Positions 1 through 11,710 of a stretch of DNA of 64,000 nt are shown piece by piece. Made by a program: the position numbers and the translations under genes. How positions within the stretch are numbered: position 1 is the stretch's first letter; every line of letters starts with the position of its first letter. The notes under the pieces were generated by a model. That model saw only the letters and a list, made by a program, of their open reading frames with translations, made no database searches and was not told the origin of the DNA. The DNA comes from Chloroflexia bacterium SDU3-3 (GTDB lineage: Bacteria; Chloroflexota; Chloroflexia; Chloroflexales; Roseiflexaceae): NCBI GenBank assembly GCA_009268125.1, contig WBOU01000010.1, positions 173,821 to 237,820 on the forward strand, given 5' to 3'.

Positions 1-656
1 GCGCAGGCGACTTCGCGGCCATGGCCGACGAGATCGCCAACATGGCACCTAGTAAGATCACCACGGCCCGCATGTACTACGACCCAACGGTAGCGCGCAG
101 CGGCATCTACGAGCCAAGCGCGCAGCAGGCCTACAGCCGCACGCGCAGCCTGCTCGACGGCGGGGCCGCCCTGGTCAACTATATCGGCCACGGCTATGTG
201 ACCCAGTGGGGCGTGACCGATGTGGCGGCCAGCCCCAACACGCTGCTCTCGCTCTACGACCCGGATAGCTTCACAAACAGCGCCAATATGCCGATCGTGC
301 TCTCGATGACATGCCTCACCAGCGCATTCCAGGCCCCTAACTTCTACAGCACCTCGATCGACGAGCGGCTGCTGATCCGGCGCGAGGGTGGTGCGGTGGC
401 CACCTGGGGTTCCAGCGGCGAGGGCGTGGTGCTGGGCCACCGCGCCCTGCAGCGCGGCTTCTACCAGGCGCTGTGGCAGGGGCTGCCCGCGCAGCCGAGC
501 GTAGGCGCGCTGGCACAGGCGGGCTACGCCGAGCTGCTGAGCAGCGACCCGACCGCAGAATCGGCGATCCGCACCTTCCTCATCCTGGGCGACCCGCTGA
601 CGCCAGCCCGCGTGGCCCAGGCCGACCACATGTTCCTGCCCCTTGTGATGCGTTAG
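1..656 (+). CDS. C25 (gingipain-like) peptidase, C-terminal part
   Basis: The reading frame is open to the left edge, so only the C-terminal ~215 residues are present. It carries the pattern of the C25 cysteine peptidase fold: a histidine segment (NYIGHG), then about 45 residues later a hydrophobic strand ending in a cysteine (VLSMTC), then GGAVATWGSSGEG, and a closing ILGDP. In the family the His and Cys form the dyad. Such proteins are normally large and secreted and act on the cell surface or in protein sorting. The protein ends a few residues after the fold with no sorting domain visible. Assignment to C25 is from motifs only; a caspase-like relative is the main alternative. Confidence 0.7.
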   Translation, partial: AGDFAAMADEIANMAPSKITTARMYYDPTVARSGIYEPSAQQAYSRTRSLLDGGAALVNYIGHGYVTQWGVTDVAASPNTLLSLYDPDSFTNSANMPIVLSMTCLTSAFQAPNFYSTSIDERLLIRREGGAVATWGSSGEGVVLGHRALQRGFYQALWQGLPAQPSVGALAQAGYAELLSSDPTAESAIRTFLILGDPLTPARVAQADHMFLPLVMR

Positions 657-658
657 GG

Positions 659-708
659 TGAATACCACGGGCAGCTGGTTTCTTGCATCCAGCTGCCTGT
701 GGTATTCA
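659..708. terminator. 20-bp inverted repeat after the peptidase gene
   Basis: Two 20-base arms (659-678 and 689-708) pair with one G-U wobble around a 10-base loop. It starts three bases after the peptidase stop codon. No T-run follows on either strand, so it is either a long 3'-end hairpin or a non-classical terminator. Confidence 0.5.
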
Positions 709-958
709 TGCGGCTGGACTGATCACAGAAAAGACACGCTACCAAACTTCTGGCAACAGTGGTATACTGGGCCAGGCTCCAAAGTTCCAAAACACGCACA
801 GAACTTACGCGTATATCCCTGTATCTCGCTGCTCTTCGCAAGCACACGCAGTGGGGTCATCGCGATCACCTCACCGACCAAACAAAACCCAGATCCTAAC
901 CACCACGACATCGATCACGCTTGTTTCCGCACCTCTCGTATGCAAAGAAGGGCATGCT

Positions 959-1981
959 ATGGAACACTTCTTTCTGTCGATTCGGTCGAGCAACAACGAG
1001 ACCGTCATACGAGGGCGGCTGCTCAAAGGCGGGGCGATCATTGTCGCGCTCACCGTGATCATTGTCGCGCTCGTGGTGATCAGCAGGCCCCAGAGGCAAT
1101 CGATCGGCATCCTGACTCCGATCTTCCTGCTCGAGATCGCGATCTGCGCGCTCACCTTTGCTATGGCTCACTATGGCGCAGTCAACCCCGGCGGGTTCCT
1201 GCTCTGCATTACGCTGATTGTAGCCAACGTGGTCATCTCCTGGGTGCTGCGCCAGGTCAACCCGCTGTATGGCCTCACCTCGGATGTGCACCTCTTTCCC
1301 ATCCTAATCTCGGGCATGGTCATCGGCAGCTCAGCCGTACCTATCTTCGGCCTGATGCCAGTGTTCGCGCTGCTGCTGCTCTACGTGATGGGCGAGAACA
1401 TCCAGACCCAGATCAGCCCCACCATCATCATCACGATGGCGGCTGGCATGTTCTGGCTGATCGTGCGCACGCTTGAGCGCTCGCTCCACGACGCCCGCGC
1501 CAAAACCGCCGAGGCGCAGACCGCCCAGCGCAACCTTGAGCAGCAGCAGCAGGCCCTGCTTGAGGCCAACCAGAGCCTCTCCAGCAACAACGAGCAGATC
1601 AACAAGCTCTTCAGCCTCGTCAACGATCTGGAGACCCCGCTCATCCCGGTGCTCGACGGGGTGCTGGTGCTGCCGCTGGTGGGGCATATCGACGCGCAGC
1701 GCACCAGCCGCATCAGCAGCATGGTGCTGCACCAGATGTACAGCCAGCGCGCCCACACGCTGATCGTCGATCTGACTGGCGTAACGATGGTGGATGGCGC
1801 GGTGGTGGAGTGGATCGACCAGCTGGGGCACGGCATCCGCCTGATCGGGGCACGCACGCTCGTCACCGGCATGCGCGCCGAGATGGCCTACACCATGGCC
1901 ATGGAGGATGTGGGCACCGAGGGCATTCGCGCCGTCGGGCGGCTGCAAGATGGCATCCGCATGGTGCTGCGCGGGGCCTAG
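959..1981 (+). CDS. membrane STAS-domain regulator (RsbR-like)
   Basis: The 340-residue protein has about five hydrophobic helices in residues 20-170. A Gln-rich coiled coil follows (QTAQRNLEQQQQALLEANQ) and then a C-terminal STAS domain (~230-340) with LIVDLTGVTMVDGAVVEW, the strand and loop that carry the phospho-acceptor Thr/Ser in RsbR/SpoIIAA relatives. It is probably a membrane-anchored anti-anti-sigma or stressosome-type signalling protein. The ATG at 959 was chosen because AAGAAGGG lies six bases upstream; the frame is open to 683, but that extension is low quality. The gene ends tail to tail with the next gene, overlapping it by four bases. Confidence 0.8.
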   Translation: MEHFFLSIRSSNNETVIRGRLLKGGAIIVALTVIIVALVVISRPQRQSIGILTPIFLLEIAICALTFAMAHYGAVNPGGFLLCITLIVANVVISWVLRQVNPLYGLTSDVHLFPILISGMVIGSSAVPIFGLMPVFALLLLYVMGENIQTQISPTIIITMAAGMFWLIVRTLERSLHDARAKTAEAQTAQRNLEQQQQALLEANQSLSSNNEQINKLFSLVNDLETPLIPVLDGVLVLPLVGHIDAQRTSRISSMVLHQMYSQRAHTLIVDLTGVTMVDGAVVEWIDQLGHGIRLIGARTLVTGMRAEMAYTMAMEDVGTEGIRAVGRLQDGIRMVLRGA

Positions 1982-3819
1982 CGCAGCGCAAACACGCTGA
2001 GCGCGGCCAGCGCAAACAGGGCCAGAAAGCCAAGCTGTGCCGCAGTGGCCTGGCCGCGCAGGCGGGCGGGCAGCGCGGCGCGCAGGCCCAGCACCAGCAC
2101 GCAGGCGCTGGGCAGCGCCGCCACCAGCGTGTAGCGGCCAAAGCTCCAGAACATGGTGCCAGGGAAGGGCTGGCTGTGCACCCGCAGCAGGGCCACGCCC
2201 CAGCCCAGCGCCACGGCGGCGGCGCACAGCAGCCACGGCAGCGGCGCACCGCCCTGCCCCACGCGCCGCACCGCCCAGCGGCAGGCCCCCAGCAGCGCCA
2301 GCAGCACCAGCAGCACCAGCGGCGTAAACCAGCCGGGGCCGACCGCATACTGGCCCCACCCGAAGATCCCCCACGATCCAATCAGCAGCAGCCAGAGCTG
2401 GCGCGGGTAGACCGCCGCCACCCAGCGCCAGTTGCCCAGGCTGCTCAGGGTCTGGGCCAGCCCGGCCTGGCCCAGCGAGCGCTCGGCTCGGCGGGCCAGC
2501 GGCGCAGGCAGCGGCACGATCCGGCGCTCGGCCTCGGGGTTGCGCGCCAGGTTGGGGCCGCCCGCCGCATCCAGCAAGCCCGGCTCGAACACACCATCGG
2601 GCGCGGGGGTGTCGGCCAGCGGCGCAGCGCCACCTGTCAGCGCCACCCCATCGATCTGCAGCATCACATCCATATCGGCACCGCGCAGCGCAATAGCCAC
2701 CGGCTGCGTATTCTCCGCCAGCTCCAGCGTGGCGCTCACCAGCCGCCACTCGGGGCCGAGCGCCACGGTGGGCTGGGCGCTCTGGTCGCCCACGTGCAGC
2801 GCCAGCGGCTGCGCCTCCAGCGGTCGCTCGGCCCACACCCAGGCGCTCACGGTCAGCGCGCGGGCGTCGAGCGTGCCCAGGCGATAGGGGTAGACCTGCT
2901 GGTTCAGCTGCTCGCCCTGGGCCAGCGCGAAGGCCTCGCCGCCGCTGTAGGCCGCAGGAGCGTGGCGGGTGAGCGCGGCGGCGCTGCCCTGCCAGTCGGC
3001 CAGCGGCCAGGGCTGGGCGACCAGCCAGGCCAGCGCGGCGACCGCCGCAGCGGCGCACGCGCCCAGCGCCGCCCGCCGCACCAGCGCAGGCGCCACCCCC
3101 AGCCAGGCCAGCGGGATGACCAGCGAGTAGAGCAGCAGTGTGCGCTTGACGTTCCAGGCCAGCAGCAGCACCAGCGCACACAGCAGCGCCGTGCGCCAGC
3201 CGGGCCGCCGCGTCGCCGCCAGCGCCGCCAGCAGCACCAGGGCCGCCACCGGGCTGGCCAGCACATCGCTGTTCACCCCGCTCATGTTGTCGGCTAGGGC
3301 AGGCTGAAGGGCCAGCGCCGCCAGCACGGCGCAGCGCAGCTGCCAGCGCCCGCCCAGCAGCAGGCGCAGCGCGCCCCAGGCCGCCGCAAACAGCAGCGCC
3401 CCCATGGCCAGGCCCACGCCGCGCGCCGCGTAGAGCTGCGGCTCGATCGGCTGGCCGCGCCAGGGCTGGGTGGCCAGCGCCACCAGCGCATAGTAGAGCG
3501 GCGGGTGGCCGCGCTCGTTGATGCCCAGCGATAGGTCGGGATCATCCAGGTCGGGGGCGGTCAGCGGCAGATCGGGGTTCTGGTAGAAGCCATGGGCCAG
3601 CATCGACGCGGCGATTGTGCGGCGCAGCTCGGGGATCTGCTCGTCGTGGGTGGGCAGGCGGCCCAGATCGCGGATGAGCAGGGCGTACTCAAGGTGGGTC
3701 GGCTCGTCGTAGTGCTGCCAGGGCGGCACCAGCCAGATATAGAGCAGAATGTGCAGCAGAAACAGCGCGCCCAGCGCGATCGCAGCTGGCCGCTCGCGGG
3801 TAGAGTGAGGCATGGGCAT
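1978..3819 (-). CDS. polytopic membrane protein, DUF2142/GT-C glycosyltransferase-like
   Basis: The 613-residue protein has an N-terminal membrane helix followed by an acidic loop (WQHYDEPTHLEYA), the position and type of motif seen in GT-C glycosyltransferases (GT39/DUF2142) where Asp/Glu contact a polyprenyl-linked sugar donor. About eight more helices follow to residue ~275. A soluble beta-rich insert (~280-460, lectin/CBM-like by composition) comes next, then four helices to the end. Role inferred: envelope glycan or protein glycosylation. Start is ATG 3819 or in-frame ATG 3813; neither has a good Shine-Dalgarno. The reaction and substrate cannot be told from sequence. Confidence 0.65.
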   Translation of the reverse strand: MPMPHSTRERPAAIALGALFLLHILLYIWLVPPWQHYDEPTHLEYALLIRDLGRLPTHDEQIPELRRTIAASMLAHGFYQNPDLPLTAPDLDDPDLSLGINERGHPPLYYALVALATQPWRGQPIEPQLYAARGVGLAMGALLFAAAWGALRLLLGGRWQLRCAVLAALALQPALADNMSGVNSDVLASPVAALVLLAALAATRRPGWRTALLCALVLLLAWNVKRTLLLYSLVIPLAWLGVAPALVRRAALGACAAAAVAALAWLVAQPWPLADWQGSAAALTRHAPAAYSGGEAFALAQGEQLNQQVYPYRLGTLDARALTVSAWVWAERPLEAQPLALHVGDQSAQPTVALGPEWRLVSATLELAENTQPVAIALRGADMDVMLQIDGVALTGGAAPLADTPAPDGVFEPGLLDAAGGPNLARNPEAERRIVPLPAPLARRAERSLGQAGLAQTLSSLGNWRWVAAVYPRQLWLLLIGSWGIFGWGQYAVGPGWFTPLVLLVLLALLGACRWAVRRVGQGGAPLPWLLCAAAVALGWGVALLRVHSQPFPGTMFWSFGRYTLVAALPSACVLVLGLRAALPARLRGQATAAQLGFLALFALAALSVFALR

Positions 3820-4040
3820 TGCAGGGCTTGGCGCGCGGCGTCACCGCGCGCCAAGATAGGCTAGCAGCCCGCAGCGATTCGCCCGTGCGCCAGGCGCACA
3901 GCGGGAGAGTTGGGGGCGCGGCCCCAAGCAACGAACTCCCAGTTTGATCGATCAGCGAGCTGCTCTATCGGGATGAGAACGGGTGGTGCATAGGGGATTC
4001 AATGCAGGGGAAGTTGGCAGTCCCTATACTAGGCGGATCG

Positions 4041-4220
4041 CTACTTATAGATCAACGACAGGTAGACGTTGTACACATAGTCTGTCGCCACCAGCGCCCG
4101 ACCCATAAAGGCGTGGCCGCTGGGCGTCGTGAGCAGCGCCAGCAGCACGAGGCCGATAAACAGCACAATGGCAAACCACCACCGCGCCACAAAGCTGCTC
4201 TGAGTGTGTGTCTGGCTCAT
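4041..4220 (-). CDS. 59-residue single-pass membrane protein
   Basis: This small frame runs from ATG 4220 to TAG 4041, preceded by a strong AAGGGAGGT seven bases upstream. The protein is MSQTHTQSSFVARWW, then a hydrophobic helix (residues 15-31, FAIVLFIGLVLLALL), then a short outer part ending YNVYLSLIYK. Third codon positions are GC-rich as in neighbouring real genes. Its start overlaps the stop of the upstream candidate (4217-4384) in an ATGA. I do not recognise the family. The Shine-Dalgarno, helix and codon bias make it likely genuine. Confidence 0.65.
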   Translation of the reverse strand: MSQTHTQSSFVARWWFAIVLFIGLVLLALLTTPSGHAFMGRALVATDYVYNVYLSLIYK

Positions 4221-4384
4221 TCAGGTACCTCCCTTGGTTGTTCAAACACACGGGCAAATGCACGCATCGCCGCATAGAGAGCACAAAGAATATTCTCCAG
4301 CTCATCTTTGGATATGTGTGCCCGACAACCATAGCAGATATTACACCTGCTGAGGTCGCTTACTATCTGACATATTCCTGACAA
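4217..4384 (-). CDS. candidate 55-residue Cys-rich protein coupled to the next gene
   Basis: An open frame ends with a TGA that overlaps the next gene's ATG (ATGA). It encodes RCNICYGCRAHIS, a CxxCxxC...H cluster like a zinc knuckle, followed by an amphipathic helix (DELENILCALYAAMRAFARV) and QPREVPE. The only available start is TTG 4384 with a poor ribosome site, or an internal ATG 4267 that would leave 16 residues. Codon use in the first third is AT-rich. Overlap and motif argue for a gene; the start argues against. Confidence 0.35.
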   Translation of the reverse strand: MSGICQIVSDLSRCNICYGCRAHISKDELENILCALYAAMRAFARVFEQPREVPE

Positions 4385-4656
4385 TAACAGCAGATATCCT
4401 ATTTATCACAGTATGTTCATAATTTTCATGATAGTAGATTCTCTATATATTAAATCAATTCTAAAGGTCACTTTAAAAATACTAGCACTATTATATATAC
4501 AAAAACCATTTTCTTGCATACTAGCCATGATTATTATTTTATTCTCATACATATCACCATATATGAATAGAGAGCCAGATACTCTTTGACCATAACATCT
4601 CACACAACCAGACAGCCACTGCTATGCGCCAAAACCCTACTCAATGGCACAAAAAA
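4385..4656. other. AT-rich spacer without a supported gene
   Basis: This stretch is strikingly AT-rich against its surroundings (for example around 4430-4500, dominated by TATATA and TTTTAAAAA runs). A 65-codon minus frame at 4406-4603 has no ribosome site and atypical codons, so I do not call it. The spacer may hold the promoter for the small genes at 4041-4384 on the minus strand. Confidence 0.5.
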
Positions 4657-4683
4657 TGCAGTGGGCGCGTTCTGCCCACTGCA
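4657..4683 (-). terminator. terminator of the MacAB-type operon
   Basis: The arms TGCAGTGGGC and GCCCACTGCA pair perfectly around a seven-base loop. On the minus strand the stem is followed by six T. It lies 33 bases beyond the last permease stop codon. Confidence 0.85.
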
Positions 4684-4716
4684 CGAAAGAGAATACTACC
4701 GCCCACCGCAGCGGCG

Positions 4717-7226
<2,510 letters not shown>

Positions 7227-7348
7227 CTGCGAAGCCCTCTGGCCTGCAAGGCGCACGCCGCCCCACGCCTCCAGCAAAGCTGGCGCTCGGCAGGGGCGCG
7301 GCGCGGCGCGTGCGGCTCTCTACAATCTGGCGTGGCCCACCCAGGCAG

Positions 7349-8092
<744 letters not shown>

Positions 8093-8131
8093 TGGCTCAC
8101 CCCTGTCGTACGCGCCACGCTGGGCGCAAGG

Positions 8132-10024
8132 CTAATTCTCCATCGGGTTCATCACCGAGCTGGCTTCGGCGACCAGCACGGTGTCACCCGCCTTCAGGCC
8201 GCTTGTCACCTCGGCAAACTCGGTGTTGGTCAATCCCAGCGTCACATCGCGGCGCTCGCTGGCTGGGCGGCCTGTGGCAGGGTCGGGCTGGCCGGATGAG
8301 GGTACCCAGACATAATTCTTGCCATTTTCAATCTGTATGGCGCGGCGTGGCACGAGCACCGCATCCGTCTTCTGCTGGGTGATAATGTCCACCGACGCGG
8401 TCATGCCCGACATCACATGGCTGTCACCAGGCGTGATGTTGACTGTGACCTCGTAGGTGGTGGTGCCCTGGGTGTTCTTGGTGGCCACAGGTGCGATGCT
8501 CGCCACTACACCCGTGATATCGCTATCGGGCATGGCATCGAGCGTGATGCGGACGGCTTGCTTGGGCGCAACCTGGGCGATATCGAGTTCGTCGATGGGC
8601 ACATCGATATGATAGGCGCTCAAATCCGCAAAGTCAATCGCGCCGCCACTGCCGCTGCTGCTCGTGCTGCTCGACGAGCTGACCGAGCCGCTCGATGGCT
8701 CGCCGACTTGGATATTGATCTTGGCCACAGTGCCGTCGAAGGGCGCGGAAAGGGTGGCCTGCTCCAGGTTGCGCTGGGCGCGCTTGAGCGCGGCCTCGGC
8801 GCGGGCCACGCCAGCCTCGGCGGTGGCCAGATCGGTGGCCAGCGGGCCAGCGGTGAGCTTGGCCAGCGCCGCCTCGGATGAGGCCACGCCAGCGCGGGCA
8901 GACGCGAGGCTGCCGCTGCGATTCGCGCCAGTCAGCCGATCCAGCTCGGCCTGGGCGCTGGCCACCTGGGCGCGCGCGGCGGCCAGCTCGTCGGCCTTGG
9001 CCCCGGCGTTCAGCTCATCCATGTCGCCCTGGGCCTTGTCCAGCTGCTGCTGGGCGCTCTGCACGCCCACGATCTCGTTCTGGCGCGCGGTGTCGTAGGC
9101 GGCCTGAGCCTGGGCCACCGCCGACTCGGCGTTGTGCAGCGAGGTCTCGGCCTGCACATAGTTGCTGTAGTACTGCTGGCGCGCGCCATCGTTCAGGGTG
9201 TTGGCGCTCTTCTTGCCGTCGGCGCCGGTCACGCTGGGGTTCACCGGGTCGCGCCCGGTCTCCTGCACGTAGTCCCAATTGTGCTTGGCCACGCTGTAGG
9301 CGGCCTGGGCCTGCGACAGCGAGTTGACGGCCTGATCGAGCGAGGCCTTGGCGTTGGTCTTGGCCTGCGAGAGGCTGTCGCGCTGATTCTGCAGGTTGGC
9401 CTGGGCCTGATCGAGCGCCGACTGGTAGCTGCGCTGATCGGCGGACTTCGGGCCAGCCTCAAGCTGAGCCAAAGCCTCTTTGGCCTTGGTCAGGTTGGCC
9501 TTGGCCGCGTCGATGTCGGATTTGGTGACGCTGCCCACCGTCTGGGTATACTGGCCACGGGCCTGGTCGAGCGCGGCCTTGGCCTGGGCGATCTCCTCGG
9601 GGGTGGCCCCGGCCATCAGCTTGTCGTACTCGGCCTTGGCCTGCTTCAGGTCGGCCTGGGCGCTATCGACCGCCAGCTCTAGGTCGGCCGTATCGAGCTG
9701 GGCGAGCGGCTGGCCCGCCTTCACCGCATCGCCCTCTTTGACAAAAATCTGCTTCACGGTGCCGGTGGTGGAAAACTGAAGCCCCGCCTCGCTCGCGGCG
9801 GCCACATTCCCCGTGCCGCTCACCGATGCGTCGATGGTGCCGCTGGTGACCTCGGCGGTCTTCCACTTGGATGCGGCCAGCTGCTCTGCTGCCGTGCGCG
9901 CCGACGACTGGGCCAGAAAGGCCCCGCCGCCGCACAGCCCCACCAGCACCAGGCCCACGATCCCGCCGATGATCCACCGCCTGTTCCCACGACCTTTTTT
10001 CCGCTCTGTTGCGACTGCCGCCAT
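8132..10024 (-). CDS. MacA/HlyD-type membrane fusion protein with long coiled coil
   Basis: The 630-residue protein has a cytoplasmic Lys/Arg-rich N-terminus, one membrane helix (~15-35) and a split lipoyl/barrel domain (TVKQIFVKEGDAVKAGQPLAQL, then SAPFDGTVAKINIQVGEP). Between the two halves is an unusually long alpha-hairpin (~110-400) rich in Ala-Gln heptads. The adaptor domain is C-terminal (VLVPRRAIQIENG). A Ser/Gly tract (SSGSVSSSSSTSSSGSGG) is inserted in the second lipoyl half. The ATG at 10024 follows GAGGAG. It is the first gene of the exporter operon. The family links an inner-membrane transporter to the cell exterior; in a lineage thought to lack a classical outer membrane the long hairpin may span the wall. 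Confidence 0.9.
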   Translation of the reverse strand: MAAVATERKKGRGNRRWIIGGIVGLVLVGLCGGGAFLAQSSARTAAEQLAASKWKTAEVTSGTIDASVSGTGNVAAASEAGLQFSTTGTVKQIFVKEGDAVKAGQPLAQLDTADLELAVDSAQADLKQAKAEYDKLMAGATPEEIAQAKAALDQARGQYTQTVGSVTKSDIDAAKANLTKAKEALAQLEAGPKSADQRSYQSALDQAQANLQNQRDSLSQAKTNAKASLDQAVNSLSQAQAAYSVAKHNWDYVQETGRDPVNPSVTGADGKKSANTLNDGARQQYYSNYVQAETSLHNAESAVAQAQAAYDTARQNEIVGVQSAQQQLDKAQGDMDELNAGAKADELAAARAQVASAQAELDRLTGANRSGSLASARAGVASSEAALAKLTAGPLATDLATAEAGVARAEAALKRAQRNLEQATLSAPFDGTVAKINIQVGEPSSGSVSSSSSTSSSGSGGAIDFADLSAYHIDVPIDELDIAQVAPKQAVRITLDAMPDSDITGVVASIAPVATKNTQGTTTYEVTVNITPGDSHVMSGMTASVDIITQQKTDAVLVPRRAIQIENGKNYVWVPSSGQPDPATGRPASERRDVTLGLTNTEFAEVTSGLKAGDTVLVAEASSVMNPMEN

Positions 10025-10129
10025 GTGTTTAGTCGCTCCTCTGCTAAAAACAATAGCTGCCCTAACCTGTGTGTTTTGACGCCATCGCGCTATATCGGGT
10101 TGCACATTTCTACACACGTCCTTCATATC

Positions 10130-10145
10130 TCATACTTTTGTATGA
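10130..10145. promoter_or_regulatory. short palindrome upstream of the exporter operon
   Basis: TCATACTTTTGTATGA is a six-base inverted repeat around TTTT, about 105 bases upstream of the fusion-protein ATG and downstream of the preceding terminator. It could be an operator for this operon; no regulator gene is adjacent. Confidence 0.3.
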
Positions 10146-10241
10146 TCTCGGGCAGCATTCGTAGATCTTGTGCTCTGCTCTCATAGCTCCGGATCGCAGC
10201 ACGGAACCATGTACGCCGAGCGGCGACGAAAGATGCAAAAA

Positions 10242-10276
10242 GGCGGTGGCGAGATCATGATGATCTCGCCACCGCC
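10242..10276 (-). terminator. terminator of the stress-protein gene
   Basis: A perfect 16-base stem (10242-10257 with 10261-10276) has a three-base loop. On the minus strand it is followed by TTTTT. It lies 24 bases past the stop codon of the gene at 10301. Confidence 0.9.
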
Positions 10277-10300
10277 AGATTCATAGCTGTTTAGCGCGGG

Positions 10301-11371
10301 CTACTCGGTGGGGCGCACCTGCCCCTTGCGGCTACCAACGTCGTTGGTGGCCTCGCGCTCGGCCTCGTCGCTGGCCGCGTCGCCGGTGTAGCGGGCCGGG
10401 GCCACCGGGGCCACCACGCCGCCGGTGTTGGCGGTGCCCACGATCACCGGGGCGCTGGCCTGCTCGTCCCAGTCGTAGCGCGCGCCGTCGCCGTAGATCC
10501 GCGCGCCGCTGCGGCGCTCGCCGGAGACGATCGGACGGTCGTCGTTGGCGCCGCTCATCACCGGGTCGCGGCCAACCTGGCGCTCGTACGAGCTGGCCTT
10601 CGTGGTATCATCGTCGGTGGCCTCCTCGCCGATGGCGTCGCCAGCAGCGCCAGCCGCCGCGCCGGTGGCCGCGCCAGCGATGCCGCCGATCACGGTGCCC
10701 ACCGGGCCGCCTACCGAGCCGATCGCCGCGCCGGTGGCCGCGCCAGCCGCCGTGCCGGTGGCCGTGCCAACCTTGCTGCTGCGCTCCCAGGCGTTACCAT
10801 TGGGGTCGAAGCGCTCCCAGCCCTCCGAGCGCCACTCGCCGCCGCGCTCGTCGATGTCGATCGCACCCTGCTGGCGCAGCACGCTGTAGGTCTGGCCCAC
10901 CAGCGAGTCGTCGACGTGGGCCACCACCAAGGTGCCGCCACGGCGCAGGCCCTCGGCGTAGTAGCTCGCATCCTCCTCGGGGATGCCCGCGCCCACCAGT
11001 GCGCCCAGCAGGCCGCCGCTCACCGCGCCGATGCCCGCGCCCACCAGGGTGGTGGTGCCAGCAGCGCCCAGCGCCGCAGCCAGCGGGCCGACGGCCAGCA
11101 CCGGGCCGACGCCCGGGATGGCCAGCGCGCCGATGCCCACCAGCAGGCCCAGCGCCCCGCCCAGCACACCGCCGCCGATCGCGCCGGTGGTTGCGCCGGT
11201 AGCGGCGCTGTCGGTGCTGCTATTATCAACCAGGGTGTTCACATCGTTATCGGTCTCGCCACGGGCAAGCACGCTCAGCTGATCGCGCGGGATGCCCAGG
11301 TCGGTCAGGTGCTGGATGCTATGCAGGGCGGCCTCACGCGTATCGAACAGGCCAACTACTGTCTTCGTCAT
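10301..11371 (-). CDS. YflT/GSP17M-domain stress protein with two glycine-zipper segments
   Basis: The 356-residue protein starts with a general-stress-protein 17M (YflT-like) fold: VVGLFDTREAALHSIQHLTDLG and IPRDQLSVLARG. Two long Gly/Ala zipper membrane-inserting segments follow (~58-125 and ~200-245). Between them VGAGIPEEDASYYAEGLRRG and TLVVAHVDD match the second half of the same repeat. The C-terminal ~110 residues are hydrophilic and disordered-looking. AGGAG precedes the ATG. Likely membrane-associated and stress-induced. The gene stands alone with its own terminator. Confidence 0.75.
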   Translation of the reverse strand: MTKTVVGLFDTREAALHSIQHLTDLGIPRDQLSVLARGETDNDVNTLVDNSSTDSAATGATTGAIGGGVLGGALGLLVGIGALAIPGVGPVLAVGPLAAALGAAGTTTLVGAGIGAVSGGLLGALVGAGIPEEDASYYAEGLRRGGTLVVAHVDDSLVGQTYSVLRQQGAIDIDERGGEWRSEGWERFDPNGNAWERSSKVGTATGTAAGAATGAAIGSVGGPVGTVIGGIAGAATGAAAGAAGDAIGEEATDDDTTKASSYERQVGRDPVMSGANDDRPIVSGERRSGARIYGDGARYDWDEQASAPVIVGTANTGGVVAPVAPARYTGDAASDEAEREATNDVGSRKGQVRPTE

Positions 11372-11710
11372 GGTATCGCTCCTTCATTGTGTTCTGCCGC
11401 CGCCACGCCATTGCGGCTGCGGCCTTTCGCTCCATGTTCCTGCCAAGCTCTTATGCAAGAACATTGCCACCATCATCGCGTGAGCTATCTACACCCCTAG
11501 ATACCCTCTAAAATCCTTCCAGACATACTCGGCAAACAACCAGCGCTAGCACCCGCCGCCTAGGCCGCACGATCCGGCCTAACCCGCACGCGGCAACATG
11601 ACGATATCGTTAGACAAACGACGCGGGCGTTCATCACAGCCAGCATCTTTTTCCGCTATAGTTACTATGGCTTCTACCGCAGCAGCCGATGTGACAGGAG
11701 ACCAATCGCT
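11372..11710. other. intergenic region between divergent genes
   Basis: This 339-base spacer separates the divergently transcribed stress protein and glycosyltransferase and must contain both promoters. I see no consensus -35/-10 pair or RNA structure that I would defend. Confidence 0.4.

Noticed and set aside
1331..3297. Long open frames on the opposite strand and other frames of the GT-C-like gene
   Set aside because: They mirror the GC-rich real gene, with Arg/Ala/Gly-rich low-complexity products and no ribosome sites.
4406..4603. 65-codon minus-strand frame in the AT-rich spacer
   Set aside because: No ribosome site, atypical codons, no recognisable domain.
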